Shown: positions 22,116 through 33,988, counted from the first letter of the stretch. The stretch is 64,000 nucleotides of DNA from Isoetes taiwanensis (GCA_021234155.1 JAJEKV010000066.1:4616537-4680536), one strand, 5' to 3'. Notes: generated by a model from the sequence alone, not told the origin. Made by a program: numbers and translations.

Positions 22116-23330
22116 TTATATAGGCAGATAATTCTGAGTTGGTGACTTGAGCTTATTATTACTCTTGAGATCCATGAGCTGTAGGAACTTCATGCTTGTC
22201 TTGAAGTTTGCCTCAAAAGTTGCAACTTGGGCGGGTTGCGGCAGAGGTCTTGGTGTACGCATCAGGAGGCCTCTAGTGCCCGTTGAACCCAGCTCATGCA
22301 GGCGTCTTGAGGATTCTTGTAACTTAAGAGCAGCAGCTTGAGCATCTGTAATCTTGATACAACAATTGTGAGGTGTTGTGGTGGTGGGCCAGGCTGTTAC
22401 CTGGTTTGGGAAGTTTGGGAAAAATGGTGTGAAGTGGATGGTGTAGGGAGGAAGAGACAGTGACATAGTGTGACTGTGGTCATGACCCGGGAAGATGGGG
22501 CGTGATGTGCCAACTTGGTGATTATTTGGAAGGGCCGAGTGGAAGTATGAGAATTTGGTGGTGTGGGAGGAAGTGTGACGGATGAGGCTTGAAAAGTGCC
22601 CTCCACAGAAATGGAAGTGGTACCGTGGTCCATTTCTTGGAGAAGGCGATGGGGAACATCATTTGGGGCCAATCTATGTGGTGCTTGGAGTGTGTAGCGA
22701 TAAGGACCAGGTTATAGAAAGGCTTATTGATATGGGTGTTCTTGATAGAATACCCAAAATTTGCATACAAAAATTTTACAAAGGTCTCATGAGGCTTGTC
22801 GATATTGGTGGGAGACGATGGACATTGGCGTGATAAGCGAGTGCACCAAACTACAGTGACATCAATATCACAATATAGCGAGACCATGATACACAAAGAG
22901 GAGTGTGCAAGGGAATATGAAATACCTCAGAAATCAAATGTTGAGTCAATGAAATAGTGGTGCCATATCGACCCACAGTGGTGTACCATACTTGGTACAT
23001 TAACAATATTGGCGATGAACTGGCACAAGCTGGCGAGGATTTGGAGCGGAAGTTCCATTTTGAGAAAATTCATTAAAAGCTGGTGTCGTTCAGCGACTTC
23101 TTTATTAGGGCCAACAAGGGCTTCCGCGGAAAAGTGGGCGTCAAGAAGGATCTGAGATACAAAAAGGGCGGATCCTTAGGAGGCGGTAGCTTGAAGTGTA
23201 GAAAATCTTGGGGCAACCATGAGAATGATTCTTGAGCGAAGAGAGATGCAAAGAAAGCGGAAACAGCGAAAGTCGAGCACGGAGGATGAAAGCATGAGAG
23301 AGAGCGAAAAGGTTTGTTTTTAGAGCGCAC
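22116..23330 (-). pseudogene. Element E additional reading region downstream of integrase
   Basis: Sense-strand region after integrase. A frame at 22896-22522 contains NFGYSIKNTHINKPFY (about 22760-22710), which matches element F's LGYSMKNTSINDVFY at about 50760-50705. This is followed by a Pro-rich stretch (22672-22397) and a helical, Ala/Leu/Lys-rich part at 22370-22116 (DAQAAALKLQESSRRLHEL...) that may be a coiled coil. F has a coiled-coil-like region in the same relative place. I cannot assign a function. Env-like or accessory ORFs after pol are known in some plant gypsy lineages, but no membrane or signal motifs are obvious here. Confidence 0.55.
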
Positions 23331-24267
23331 AAGTTGGCGGTGAAAGAGGTATGAAGAGTCTTGAAAGCAGGAACCGTTGATGATGCGGTGTCAAAAGATG
23401 CGAAGAAGGGGGAGAGAGGCAAAAAGGGTTGGCTAAGTCCCCAAAAACGTAAGGGGAGAAACAATGGACGGTGAGGATGAGGCGTGAAAGAAAGATCGGA
23501 TGTGACAGATGGCAAAAGGACACCCATTAATGTTCGACGGGCGTGGAAAGAAGGAATGGCATTCAATGGCTTTTCGAAGTGGGATATCATTAAAAAAATG
23601 TATAGGAAGAAGGTACCATGGCTAGATATATGCGGCGGGAGAACAGATTCTCTTAGAAACGACCTTGCATTGCAACCACGTTGGCGATTTGTGTGATTGG
23701 TCCGCGTCGACAAGGAGGTCCTCGATTGGCTATATAAGGCGAACGAGGAAAGCGAAGGCATCCGATGGCGCTTCGGTATGGCTGCTGCTGGTTTGAGCGA
23801 AGATTGCACCATCCCCGGCGAGCGTCGGAGTGGATCCTTGTAAGATGAGCTATGCGGATCTCTGGCGGCTGCCACAGCCGTGGCATTAGCATGGGCGGCT
23901 GGTGTGCGGGATGGCTGAACATCGGGCCGAAGACCAGCGGGATGGAGGTGGTTGCACCTTATTTGGGATCGGGGCAGAACCTCTACCATCTCCCTCGCAT
24001 CACCTCGCTCGAACCCGGGTGGGGTTTTCTTAGGACTTAGTAGATGGGGCTCTGAGCCCGTTTTTGTATATAGGCGGTGCCCATAGCGGAAATAGGCTGC
24101 GCCCACATTTTGTAAAAAATTCTCCACTATAATATAATCTAGCGCCTTTCTAGTCACTTTACGTGGTGTTTGATTAAGGCTGTCTACGTGTTGGGATGTT
24201 CACTTTACGTGTCTTTGAAATGCTTTGAGGCGAAAACCATTAACTAATGTAGGTAATGGAGTGCCAT
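23331..24267 (-). other. Element E pol-to-ORF3 spacer (holds a 338-codon open frame)
   Basis: Region between the integrase end and the extra reading region. The longest open frame of the window (minus, 24157-23141) lies here and runs into the extra region. Its composition (Ser/Pro/His/Phe-rich) has no domain I know, and the matching spacer in F (51200-52000) is not open in the same way. Both spacers share a short hydrophobic TFFLYIF/NFSTFFFNI-like stretch, so part may be translated, but it is more likely a leader. Confidence 0.35.
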
Positions 24268-25349
24268 CTAATTCAGCGAGTTGGAAAACACTTGGTCTAA
24301 CCACTTGAACAATTTGATAAGGGCCAAGCCAGCGAAACTTGAGTTTACAGGAAAAATTTTGTACACGGAATCATAAAGAAGAACCAAATCTCCTTGTTTG
24401 AATGTTTTTGTCTTCAAGCGTTTGTCATGTAAAGATTTTTGCAAGCTGTTGTCCATGAAGAGAACGAATATAAGCATCCTGCGAAGTTCATCCAAGCTGT
24501 TCTAATTGATAGACCCGTTCTTTGAGGCGGTGGTGGATTATGAAGCGTGCCGGTTGAAACCAGTGTTGGAAGAATGAATTCAAAGGGCATGAGAGCTTCA
24601 CGACCATAAACCAATTTAAAAGGAGTGTGACCCGTAGCAATCTTGAAACAAGTATTGTAGGCCCAAGAAGCTGTAGGAAGTTTTTTATGCGCCAATAAAT
24701 GCGGGGAAAGCGTCACAAATTTTCTTGAGAATGGTGACGAGTTTTGTTGGTGCTTTCGCCCAACCCATTGCCTTGAGGATAGTAAGGTGTGCTCTTGTGA
24801 TGATGTATCAAAGAGATAATCCGTCGGCTCTTTGATAGTATGATTGATGAAATGAACACCGATCAGCGACCAGCTCAGGTGGGGCGGCGAATCAGCGTGA
24901 TGATTTGTTGATAGGGACTCGGGCGTGCTTGCGGCGATGTTGTTATGCGGAAGTGCACAAGCTTCCGCCCATTTGGTGGCGTGGTCGGTGAGAACAGGAT
25001 GTATCGAGACGCGAGTGTGTGCCAGGAGAGGTCTATAGGTCCCCACAAAGTCCATTCCCCATTTCTTTGAAGGGAAGTGGCGTGGCGCCGGCGTCAAAGG
25101 AAAAGCGTCCGCGGGCGTGGGGGCGTCCCACCGGCGGCAAAGCGTCTGCGCGTCTTGGCGTGGCGTGAGCATCTTTGGCGTGGGCCAATAATACCGGCAA
25201 GAAGAAGATTTTTCGCGTCGCGTGGTGTCACCATGAAAATGACCACCAGAGCCCTTGATGAGCTTCTCGAACAATGTGCGGAACTTCATGAGGGAGAAGA
25301 ACTGGCGTCGAAGGATGGTGTCCTTACCTTTTGTAGAGATGTCAGGCAA
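24268..25349 (-). pseudogene. Element E integrase
   Basis: The minus strand from 25349 gives the catalytic core: KKWGMDFVG near 25075, LTDHATKWAEACALPHNN near 24970, and then WAYNTCFKIATGHTPFKLVYGREALMPFEF at about 24670-24580. The C-terminal KxKTFKQGDLVLLYDS motif is at about 24420-24370. These are the order and wording of a Ty3/gypsy integrase. No chromodomain follows. Frameshifts break the core between the first and later catalytic residues. Confidence 0.85.
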
Positions 25350-25399
25350 CCATGGTGTAGTCCGCGGACCTCTGAGGAGAAATTGATGGCGGCGGGATT

Positions 25400-26980
25400 G
25401 TGGCTTGCGGGGGAAGAAGGCGTCTCATCTTACGGGTGAAAAGCACACGTGAGGAGAATGCTGCTGAAAATCATGGAACCAATGTGGTGTTGCCGTGACT
25501 AAAAAGTTGAGCATCGGGGAAGGCGTCACGAGACTCTGTTGCGGGATCATCCGTGTGGATGCGTGAAAGATAATCGGAACAACATGAGATTTACCCGACC
25601 TTATGAGCGATTTCAAAGGAGCAAATTCTTGAAAGAAAGGACCAACGAGCAATGCGACCCGTGGGCGTGGATTTGTTGATCAAATAGAGAAGTGCTTGGT
25701 GGTCCACAAAGAAACGATTTGCCTGCCCAAAAGGTAATGGCGGGCGTTGGACCGCGAAAATGAGACCCAAAGCTTCGCGCTCAGGTAGCGAGAATAGTTC
25801 TTCAGCGAGAATTGAGTTTTCGGTGGCATAGCGATTTGGTTTTATCGATTAATGCGCATCATATTCTTGAGAAAGAAACGGCTCAATAGCAAAGCAGCGA
25901 GAGACATCGACATGAGCGTGAAAGGGCTTGTCCCATTGAGGAGGAACAATACCCGGTGCTGAGTAAGCAAAAAAGCAATTTGTTGGAAGCGACTTCGCAC
26001 AGGAATTCAAGCCGGTGGATTAGATCACCGTGAGTTTATGAATGGGATGCGCAATGGCTGCCGGTCCGGTATGAAGGTGGGTAATAATTGACCTTTCCTA
26101 GGAAAGGCGTGTCTCTTTGATATTGGGCTGGTGCTTGAGCTTTTAGCACACAAGCCCGATTTTGGCGAGGATCGGTGGTGATTCTGCTGCTGGCGACAAC
26201 ATGGCCTAACGGAGAACACGAGAGTGTGGCTTAAAAGGTGCATTTCTCGGGATTGAGACTAATGGGACTCATCACATTTCTGAAAGGCGAGTTCCAATTT
26301 ATCCAAATGGTCAGCCATGGGCTGTGGCCGAGAGAAGTCATCTTGAAAAATTTGCAAGAAGGGATTTTCCTTCATGAAATCATGAAAAGCGGAGAGCATG
26401 ATGCGTTGAAATGTTGAAGGAGAGTTGGATAATCAAAAGGAACCACCTTGTAGGCAAAAAGTGCCCGCGGGGTGGTGAAAGTGGTCTTGAGTTGATCAGA
26501 TTCTTTGATGGAGATCGATTGTAGCGGAAAAACCATCCATAAAGGAGTACATCTCATGTCCGGCCACTTCTTCGAGAACAGTACGTGAAGGGAAGTGGAA
26601 AATGATCGCTCCGTGGCGATGTGAGTTTAGATAGTCTACCGAGGCGGATCTTACCATTGTGCTTAAGGGCAATGGCGATGGGGCTCACCCATTGAGAATG
26701 TTTGACCTCATAGATCAAACTGCGGCAAGGAGTTTGTCAATTTCCGCCTTGGCCAGCGATCCGCGGTAATTAGGGTTGAGCACATCTTGTCGTTGCTACA
26801 GCGGTCGTGCATCAGATTTGGTAGGAATGGTGAGTTCCCCAAGCTTTTGTTGATTCCCAGAAGATCTTTGTAACTCAGGCGAAAATGTGTTTGAATTTTT
26901 TTGAGCGGCGTGGCGGCCTGATACGATAAGGCCGGAAGGTTTGCGCGGCAATCTGGACGAGGTTGATTGTTGCCAACATC
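25400..26980 (-). pseudogene. Element E reverse transcriptase and RNase H
   Basis: The minus strand includes a SYKDLLGI entry motif (about 26870), the HSQWVSPIAIALKHNGKIR fingers segment (about 26700), and SIKESDQLKTTFTTP with FAYKVVPF (26500-26430). The catalytic box reads FQDDFS (about 26330), where Y/F-x-DD is expected. A LGHVV connection is at about 26200, and an RNase H-like FLCGPPSTSLFD (about 25710) corresponds to the usual FxVxTDHxSL region in degraded form. Several frameshifts interrupt it. Confidence 0.8.
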
Positions 26981-27364
26981 CACAATTTCGACCGAGTGCG
27001 AATATGGGGTATGACTTGATTATCTGGACAATGTGTGCGAGGAGGTTGGAGCATAACGGATCGTGGCACTGCGTGGTAAAAAGAGGTTGCTTTCGGTGTC
27101 ATCTAGCGGTGGTTGCTTCATGGCGGCGTGTACATCGGCGGGGAGTTCTTTGGAGTGTCCTTATATCGAAAAGTGATCAGCGTTGGATTCGATTGCAAGG
27201 AGCGGTAGGGGTCAAGCAAAGGCAACCCCGGCACTGGTCGATCAAAGTCATTTCTCCCCAAGGATCGGCATATTGAGGTAGGATGGCGAGCCAGCGAGGG
27301 TAGCTGAACGATAAATATTACGGCGTCTTGAGAATCGATTAATCGAGAGAGAGGGTCCGCATTG

Positions 27365-27982
27365 TCAGCGGAAATGATCCGGCTTTGTTTGCAAGTCCAT
27401 TGTGGCATTGAGATGACCATCTGTGATGACTAAGCGGTCGTGGCCCGATAATGGATACTCTTTGCTGGCCCGGAGAAAGGGTCTTCCCACCGGCATTTCA
27501 TAGTCACGGATCTTCCGACTTTCCAAACTCAAATTCCATGGGAAGCGGAGATCACCAATGTTGATGTGTAGAATAGGTGTGGCCTTGAGGTCTCGTGATA
27601 TGGCCATTAGCCAATTTGATGTCATATGGGGACGCGAAAGAGTTGTGTGATGCCCATTTGTTTTGCGGAGTTTGTCAGGTGATGAGATTATTTGCACTAC
27701 CTCCATCGATTTGAACATGGTTGACTGGCGATTTCCACCGTTGCATGGGCCCCGTGGGTGTAGAGGTATACGGCCCCAACTAAAAAGCGGTTGGGAGTAG
27801 TAGCTGGTCCTTGAGGCGGGGCGAGTTTTAAAATGGTTGCCAAGCTTAAAGGAATTTTGATCTTGGCAAGCTCCTCTTGAGTTCGAGAGGTACATGAGAA
27901 AAAGGATCTGCTTTGGTTCCAGTGCGGGAGTGCGTGGCGGGGAAGCGGCAACTTCTTTGAAGTAAGTCAACCTCGGCTGCAA
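27365..27982 (-). pseudogene. Element E aspartic protease
   Basis: The minus strand near 27710-27680 encodes HVQIDGGSANNLIT in one frame, the site corresponding to the DTG/DSG active site. The variant DGG followed by NN is seen in some plant gypsy proteases. A second frame continues with MPVGRPFLRASKEYPLSGHD, matching the hydrophobic substrate-flap end (element F: MLVGSNFLRQAKSIHH at about 55240). The frame change lies near the active site. Confidence 0.7.
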
Positions 27983-28599
27983 TATTGGGATATGTCACGA
28001 GGCGTGGAGGTTGAGATGTTGAAGGTGGATCGTGTCTTTGTTGAGCTCAGTGGTGGCATGAACATTTGCCAATGTGCGGCCTTGTTGCTTGCATGAGATT
28101 CAAAATGCTTTGGCGAACTTTGGGCATGACATTTGGCATGAGCTTTTCTAAGTCAGGTGCAAAGTGAACCTTTTTTACCGTCCTCATGAGGAAGGGTGTC
28201 AGCTGCAAAGGCGGGGTTGCGTGTCCGCCGAATAATAGTCAAGGGCGTGATGCCTTGAGTGCGGCGTGAAACTAGACCAACCCAATTTGTGGTATGCGGG
28301 AGGATTAAGTGCACGAAAAATTTCCTCTTGGGCTTGTTGATCCGGTGAGGTTGATTCTTTGGGCTGGTTGATAAGCGTGATTCTTTGGCTCTTGGGGGCT
28401 TCTTGAGAAGCTGGTGTGCGGGCCTTGTTTGCCATTAGCAAGCGAGTTGGTAGCGTGAGGCGGACCGATGTAATTACGATTTTGTGGAAAAGGCTGGACT
28501 GAACTTGTGGAAGTTGAGGAGCCGCGCCGTGGTGGTATGACCCCATTCTTAGCCCGGTGATAGCGAGCTTTAGAAGGATCAAAAGGAGGGCGTTGGTTG

Positions 28600-29991
28600 G
28601 ATCCCGTGGTTGGTCACATTCTGGCGATAGAGTTGCGTGGGCTGCACACGAAGAAGAGGTGGGCTGGCGATAGTGCGTTGGGGTGAGGTGTGGTTTGTAC
28701 TTGATAAACCATTTTGTTCTTGAGCGGTGTGGGATGAGTCGAGAGTGCACTCTTAGTGGCATGATTGCACATGTTGCATCGCTTGCAATGGCGGGCCATT
28801 GGTGGAGTTGCACTCATTGGCCAAATGGCCTTGATATTTGCAAATATGGCACAGTTTTGAAGCTACTTGGCGTGGATTGGCGTGTTGATTTGAACGGCCG
28901 TTTGTGGAACCATGGCGGGTGGAATGAGCGGGAGCTCTTGAAGAGCCACCCGGGGAGGAAACATTGGCCGGGTGATTGACAAGGTCGATAGCCTGCTCCA
29001 AAGTTTTTGGGCCTTGGTATTGATCATAGTCGAATAGCGGGAGGAAGTCCTTGGAGAAACGGACCAAAAATGCGGCTCGTGTAGGGTACTCCTTGAGCTT
29101 CTTGGCGAGAATGTGAAGTCGATCCATAAAAATCGGAAGGCGGAGACTCCGTGGGCTCTTGTTGAAGTTCATTGAGTTGCTTGAGATGAAGTTGATCATC
29201 ATCCGTGGTCCGTAATGAGGAAAAGCGATGCGCATTTCCGGACCAGATCTTGTTTCCAATGGCTTTTGTTGGACATGAGCCATTGATGAGGGAGAAACCC
29301 ACCTTGGTGTGGTGGAAAAAGATGTGAAATTTCAGTTGAGGTTCTGGCGTGCCCATTTAGGACGGCTAGAGCCTCAAATTCTTCCATGTGGGCTGAGCAC
29401 TTTGGTCTAGCGGTTTGCCTTTCGTGTTGCCAAAGGTGGGATAAGTCGGTTCGAGTCACGAAAGGTAGATGTGAAAGTCTTGGGGCTGGGCGAGGAACGA
29501 GGATAGTGAGGATATTGAGGTTGAGGTGGATTTGGCATTGTGCGGCGGACCACGATGAAGGGTGGCTGCGGTTTGGCGAAATGGCCGGAGCATTGGTTTT
29601 TGAGATGGGTAAGGTTTAAGCGGGGAAGAAGCCGATTAGGAAAGCGTAGGAAAGGATATTCTGGGTAAAGGCCTTAAAGGGGGACATGTGGATAGGCAGG
29701 TGCCCACGGGGAGATGATGGTTCTTGAAGGAAGGCGTATGGCACGAAGGAATGATGGATGTAGGCATGTTGGGGTGTGAAAGTCACGGTTGAGGAAGGTG
29801 GGCGGATGAAATCCCCGATAGTGATGAGGGGCGGGTTGGGAGCAATGTTGCGGCTTGGGTGAGGCTGGGGCGAGGCCCCGGACCTGCGGTGGAGTAAGCA
29901 TGAGGGCTGAGCCACAGGGCCAGAAGATGGCCTCCTCTATGTCATAAGCGAGATCCATACATGTCGGCAGTTTCCGGCGTTGATGGCTCAA
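28600..29991 (-). pseudogene. Element E gag with zinc knuckle
   Basis: A CHICKYQGHLANEC knuckle (C-x2-C-x4-H-x4-C) lies at about 28855-28815 in the 28753-29283 frame, after a basic Ser/Arg/His-rich region (SSRAPAHSTRHGSTNGRSNQ). The capsid part at 29380-29024 includes EFEALAVLNGHA and ATxxKIWSGN-like words that recur in element F (MDEFESLADLNGHS, about 57105). Nucleocapsid binding of element RNA is the family role. The start is unclear because of frameshifts. Confidence 0.8.
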
Positions 29992-30234
29992 GCGAGATGC
30001 CGTGCGAGAAGGTTCTTAGCGTGAAGTGCGGACGGACATAGCGTGAGAAAAATGTAGGAGAAAATCCCGAGACGGCGGCCCGGCGGTGTTTGCCAGGAGT
30101 GCAGGTTGGGGCTCTGGAAAGGCGACCCTCTGTGAAGGACCCGGTGGATCCAGGGGAGAGTCAGGGGGACTATATCAGCGGGATTTCTTTGAAAAGAAGA
30201 AAAAAGAAGAAACGAGAACAAATGAAAGAAAGAT

Positions 30235-30652
30235 GATAAGCTTCCTTGATATCAATGATGAAAATACATGAGCTCATAATAGAGAAAGCGAAAGGAGACA
30301 AGACTCAAAACTCATCTAAAACTTATGAGCTAACTCTACTCATATATATAGTACAATGGCCTTGGGCCCAATATGAACACTCGGTGATCTCGGTGCCGAC
30401 TCGGAAGGAGGCGATTCTGAGGAATGTTGGCGGTGCCTCTTGAAGTGCCTAGAATCCTGTGGCAGCTGGCCCGGCCGAGAGGCGGTGGCGGGCGTCACTT
30501 GTCTGGCCGGCGCCTCTTGTTGACGCCAAAGGCTTTGGCTGCGTGGCTTTGCTTAGTCTTACGTGGAGGCTTGGATGTCGACCGTGGTTGGTGAGGATCT
30601 TTGAGCTTGACACAGTGCGGCGTATGCATGAATAGTCATGCCGGGAGCCACA
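30235..30652 (-). repeat. Element E probable 5' LTR
   Basis: In element direction it would start TGTGGCTCCCGG (30652) and end near 30235, before a leader with AAATCCCGCTGA at about 30190 that is also found in element F's leader (about 57915). It contains a TATA-like CTATATATATGAG at 30337-30349 and words shared with F's LTR such as CACGTAAGACTAAG. Without a partner copy the ends are estimates. Confidence 0.5.
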
Positions 30653-31180
30653 GACTAAGGTTTACCCTTACGATTCTGAGCTCTGTTTTTGTCCTTTGTC
30701 ATTTGGACGGTTTGTTTGTATTAGTCATTTGGATTTGAGGAGGGTGTAAATGGGTCATTTGGGGACATATCCCAAGGACCATATTAGTGTGTTTTGTTGT
30801 GGGTTCTCCATGCAGTGTACATTTCCACTTGTGGTGCGCCCTTGTTGGGGTGGTCACCACTCACCACATTGGTCACCACTCACCACACTCATCACCACTC
30901 ACCACACTCATCATATCACAGGTATATAGAGGTGATATCTTTTTGGCATGCATGCGATGCGGGATATTTGCAGTATGCATTATGGGCATTATGATGATGG
31001 TATTATCTGAGCAGAGAGAGAAAGAACAGAGGGCCGGTGTATTGAGAGAGACTATTTTGCTTGATCTAGCTATGGAGATGATGATTCTTTGTATTGTGCA
31101 TTGCCTTGATCGATAGATTGAGCTTGGATTGTTGGGTTTTCATCCTTCTTGCAAGGTTAGAGTTGAGCTCTAACACCAAG
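30653..31180. other. Spacer between elements E and H
   Basis: Non-coding DNA separating the E LTR from the H LTR. It holds a short tandem array at 30852-30912 built from GGTCACCACTCACCACA(T/C)-type units. I see no TE ends and no gene. Confidence 0.6.
30852..30912. repeat. Short tandem repeat (caccactcaccaca units)
   Basis: Three to four imperfect copies of CACCACTCACCACA with spacer words GGT or CTCAT. Both the 19-bp and 21-bp unit forms are visible. Confidence 0.8.
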
Positions 31181-32685
31181 TGTGGGGACATGGCCAAGTT
31201 GTTTACATAACCCATGCCAACCTTAGGAGGCGACCCATTTCCACATAGCTTTTCTCTATAGGTGACCCGCCACATGGGCGTGCCATATTGGAGCCAAGTG
31301 GCGCATGTGAACCCCTAACATATAAAAGGCCAAACCCTAAACCCTAGACCACTTTGCCTCCACCAACCTGATCCACCGTACGTGCCCACGGCTGGGTCGA
31401 GGATGGTCTTGGCGGTCAAGATTGCGTTAGCGGTCAGGAAGCACAAGCATAGCGGAGAAGGTCATCTACCGAACCACCACCACCTGCTAGAGATGGAGAA
31501 CCGAGGGGAGTCGAGGCTGACTCGTCGAGGCAGGTACTTCGAGTAGACTCCGGTTGAGTTGCACGTTGTGTCCTAGTAGAGCCATTATAGAATCCATAGT
31601 TCTGAGCATGACCCTTATCAATGAAACCTAACTATAAGTTAGATGTATGTGATTAGGATCGGTTGTTATTCTTGTTATTTATCATGCTATATTGATATAT
31701 GATGATGGTTGATCTTATATTTGCACCTCTTGTGTATTGGGCCGGGTTGGTAGAGACCTAGAGGCCTTAGATGATGCTCTAGTTTAGGCCCATTGGTTCC
31801 CATTATTATGCGGCACGTGCATAGAGCCCACACGGCTCACAGGAGGCTATGGGTGGTGAGCACCATAAAGCGAAATCGAGTGGCAAAAGTGGATGGAGGA
31901 CCTGCGAGAGTCGACTCTTGGGGTCCCATGGCGGGCTAGGCTCATAGTCCGGTCACTTCATGTGGGCAGTATAGGTCGACACTTCTGGATCAATGGTGTT
32001 GCCCTAACTCTCAAGAGTTGCAAGTGTCGGCTTGGCTCTTGTTTTGGGAAGTTCGGGTCGAGTGCCGGGCGTGTGTCGCCCACGATCCACTAGTTGCCCA
32101 TGGAGCCCTTTGCGCGGGAGATGCAACCCTTCCTACCTCGCCGGTTGGGAAGATGCATGCAGGAGTAGTCTCGTTGGGTAATACCATGGGATTCGTCTCC
32201 GGCCGAATTCTGATCCGCGACAAAGCTGATTTAGCCTATACGCAAAGTATGCGGGGAGGCGGATGGAGTGGTCAACCCTAGCAATTGTCAATTGCCAGCC
32301 CAAGTCATTGCCATAACTCGGTCAGTTCTATCTGGAGGCCCCCAGCCATCAGTCAACTCCCCCTTGAGTCTGAGCCCTGGGTAGGAGCCTCTATCTGATG
32401 TATTTGATGCATTCATTGTATTGTTGTATTCGATGACATGGATAGATGGATTATCACTACCCTTCAAGGTAGTTTGTTGTCATTATTGCTAGTGTTTATG
32501 TTGTATATTTTATTTCTGCTGACATAGCGGCCTCTAGAGGACGGGACAGAATGATACTCTGTGTCCTCTACTTGATAGTCTGGACCCCAGACGCGAGTTA
32601 GACGGAGGGACCATACGACGGATGCCGTTGGATGGGGAAGGTCCTTCGATGTATCACATGCGTATATAGCACAAGGGCGTCCGCG
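31181..32685 (+). repeat. Element H 5' LTR
   Basis: About 1.5 kb, starting TGTGGGGACATGG. It is homologous along its length to the reverse complement of the element A LTRs, e.g. ttggagccaagtggc, gttgcaagtgtcggcttggctcttgttttggg and ccgcaaagtatg. It ends in a degraded GGGCGTCCGCGG just before the PBS. A TATA box (TATAAAAGGC) and telobox AAACCCTAAACCCTA lie at 31320-31347. Confidence 0.85.
31320..31347 (+). promoter_or_regulatory. Element H LTR TATA box and telobox
   Basis: ATATAAAAGGC is followed within a few bases by AAACCCTAAACCCTAG. This is the same arrangement as in the element A 5' LTR. Transcription should start shortly downstream, inferred from LTR promoter structure. Confidence 0.55.
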
Positions 32686-32686
32686 G

Positions 32687-32698
32687 TGGTATCAGAGC
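32687..32698 (+). other. Element H primer binding site (tRNA-iMet)
   Basis: Exact TGGTATCAGAGC directly after the LTR, as expected for a plant gypsy element reading rightwards. Confidence 0.92.
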
Positions 32699-33226
32699 AA
32701 TGATCTTGGTTGACCAAGATCAAACACTGGCCATTTTCCTAAGTAGCTAACTGGTCTAGTAGAAAATTTGGGGGTAAAACCCCAATATGAACCTGGAAAA
32801 TTGGGAGAATCTGTTTTTCTTCCATCGTTAGAATGTTATTAGCAAGTTAAATCTAGTTATCAGGGTGAGCTAATTTTGAATAGAGAGTCAAAACAAACCG
32901 TCTAGTAAATTTGAGCTCAAAGTTGTTCATGAGCCCCATTTTGCAAGTGAAAATTGAACGAATAATCGCTCAATAGGAAGCTTGCAAAGAAAATGGTTTG
33001 ATGACCAATATTTGGCCCAAAACAAATGGGAAAATTTTGAAAGATAGTCAAGTAATTAGAAAAAGTACTTTAATTAATAACCCTTAGTTATAATACATTT
33101 CACACTTAAAAAAGGTGACCGCTAAAAATCTCTTGAAAAGTACCCCAATCCTTAGATCTTTCAAGATTCTATCCTCGAGCCCTTTCTATTGTAAAAGGTA
33201 AATTCTAGGGAAATTTTCTAGTCGTC
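32699..33226 (+). other. Element H 5' leader
   Basis: Non-coding, aligned by eye with the element A leader (agtaaatttgagctcaa, gttcatgagcc, aagtaattag). It ends where a charged reading region begins. Confidence 0.65.
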
Positions 33227-33834
33227 ATGGAGTACAACGAATAAGCAAGTTTCACTTTCGAAGGTGACCCGGTGGGATCTGGAGACTCTAGTAGCTCAAT
33301 TTACCCAACAACCCCCTTGACACCATGGTGGATCAAACCCTTAATGCTTTGGGAGGTTCCTCGGGGAATGGGAGTTAGCATCTTCACAAGAAGAAGTGGC
33401 CCAAGAGGAGCTAAGGGAGAGCAAGCCAAGGAGGTAGATGAACAAGCACACAAAAAGGATAGAAGGTAAAAGAAGGGAGGAGGACTGGAAAACCGTAAGC
33501 AATGAGAAAAGATTGCGAAGGCGATGTCAAATCTGAGAGCAATTAAAAATTACCCCAACATGAAGAGGAGGCGAAAAACAAAACAAAGGCTACCAATTCT
33601 AGTATGCCGAAAGGCGTAAAATTGATGAAGATTATGTGTGGGGAAGAACCCCTTCAAGTTGAAGCATGATATCGGCGGAGAAGAAGAAGTATATAAGGAA
33701 TACATGCAGTGATGGGCAGTTTACAATTCATGATGCTATAAGCAGAAAGTTCCCAAGTTCATCCACCAAAGCAATAGATCAAGATGTAGCCTCGACAAGC
33801 CACCTTCTCGACTTGAAGCCACACGACCCAAACT
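33227..33834 (+). pseudogene. Element H upstream reading region (ORF0-like)
   Basis: Plus-strand counterpart of element A's 10440-9370 region, between PBS and gag. It is rich in Lys/Glu/Arg (SGPRGAKGEQAKEVDEQAHK at about 33392-33451), and a later frame reads EKKKYIRNTCSDGQFTIHD near 33680, similar to A's KKKATCKNYLRQW block. Its end is interrupted by element D; a short continuation may follow at 37292-37440. Stops and frameshifts are present. The function is unknown. Confidence 0.45.
33830..33834. repeat. Target-site duplication AAACT (element D, left)
   Basis: AAACT directly left of D's first LTR; identical to 37287-37291 directly right of its third LTR. This shows that the three-LTR block entered, or was remodelled, as one insertion. 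Confidence 0.8.
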
Positions 33835-33986
33835 TATGCTTGGGCCCATGGTAGACCCTCGAGTGTTCGAACCTTAGATATGCGTGGGCGTTCGAACACA
33901 GGCATAAATGGGTAGAAGCGACTACTCATAAAAGTCTAGACGGTTTTGCCCAGTTGGTTAAGGGCATGTCGGTTAGGAACGTCACA
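33835..33986 (+). repeat. Element D LTR copy 1
   Basis: Starts TATGCTTGGGCCCATGG and ends AACGTCACA. The PBS TGGTATCAGAGC follows after a 2-base gap. Confidence 0.85.
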
Positions 33987-33988
33987 GT

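Larger units (their letters stand above)
22100..30652 (-). mobile_element. Element E: Ty3/gypsy retrotransposon, 3'-truncated
   Basis: Minus-strand element with a probable 5' LTR (30652-30235), gag with CCHC (about 29990-28750), protease (27700-27365), reverse transcriptase (26980-26000), RNase H (about 26000-25400), integrase (25350-24268) and an additional sense reading region (23330-22116). It is collinear with element F (47599-58434) and clearly of the same family, distinct from the chromoviruses: no chromodomain follows integrase. No 3' LTR is found; the element seems to end inside the extra reading region. All frames are broken. Confidence 0.8.

Noticed and set aside
23141-24157. 338-codon open frame on the minus strand, the longest in the window, as a possible host gene
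   Set aside because: It lies between element E's integrase and ORF3, has low-complexity Ser/Pro/His/Phe composition and no domain, and the equivalent spacer in F is not open the same way.
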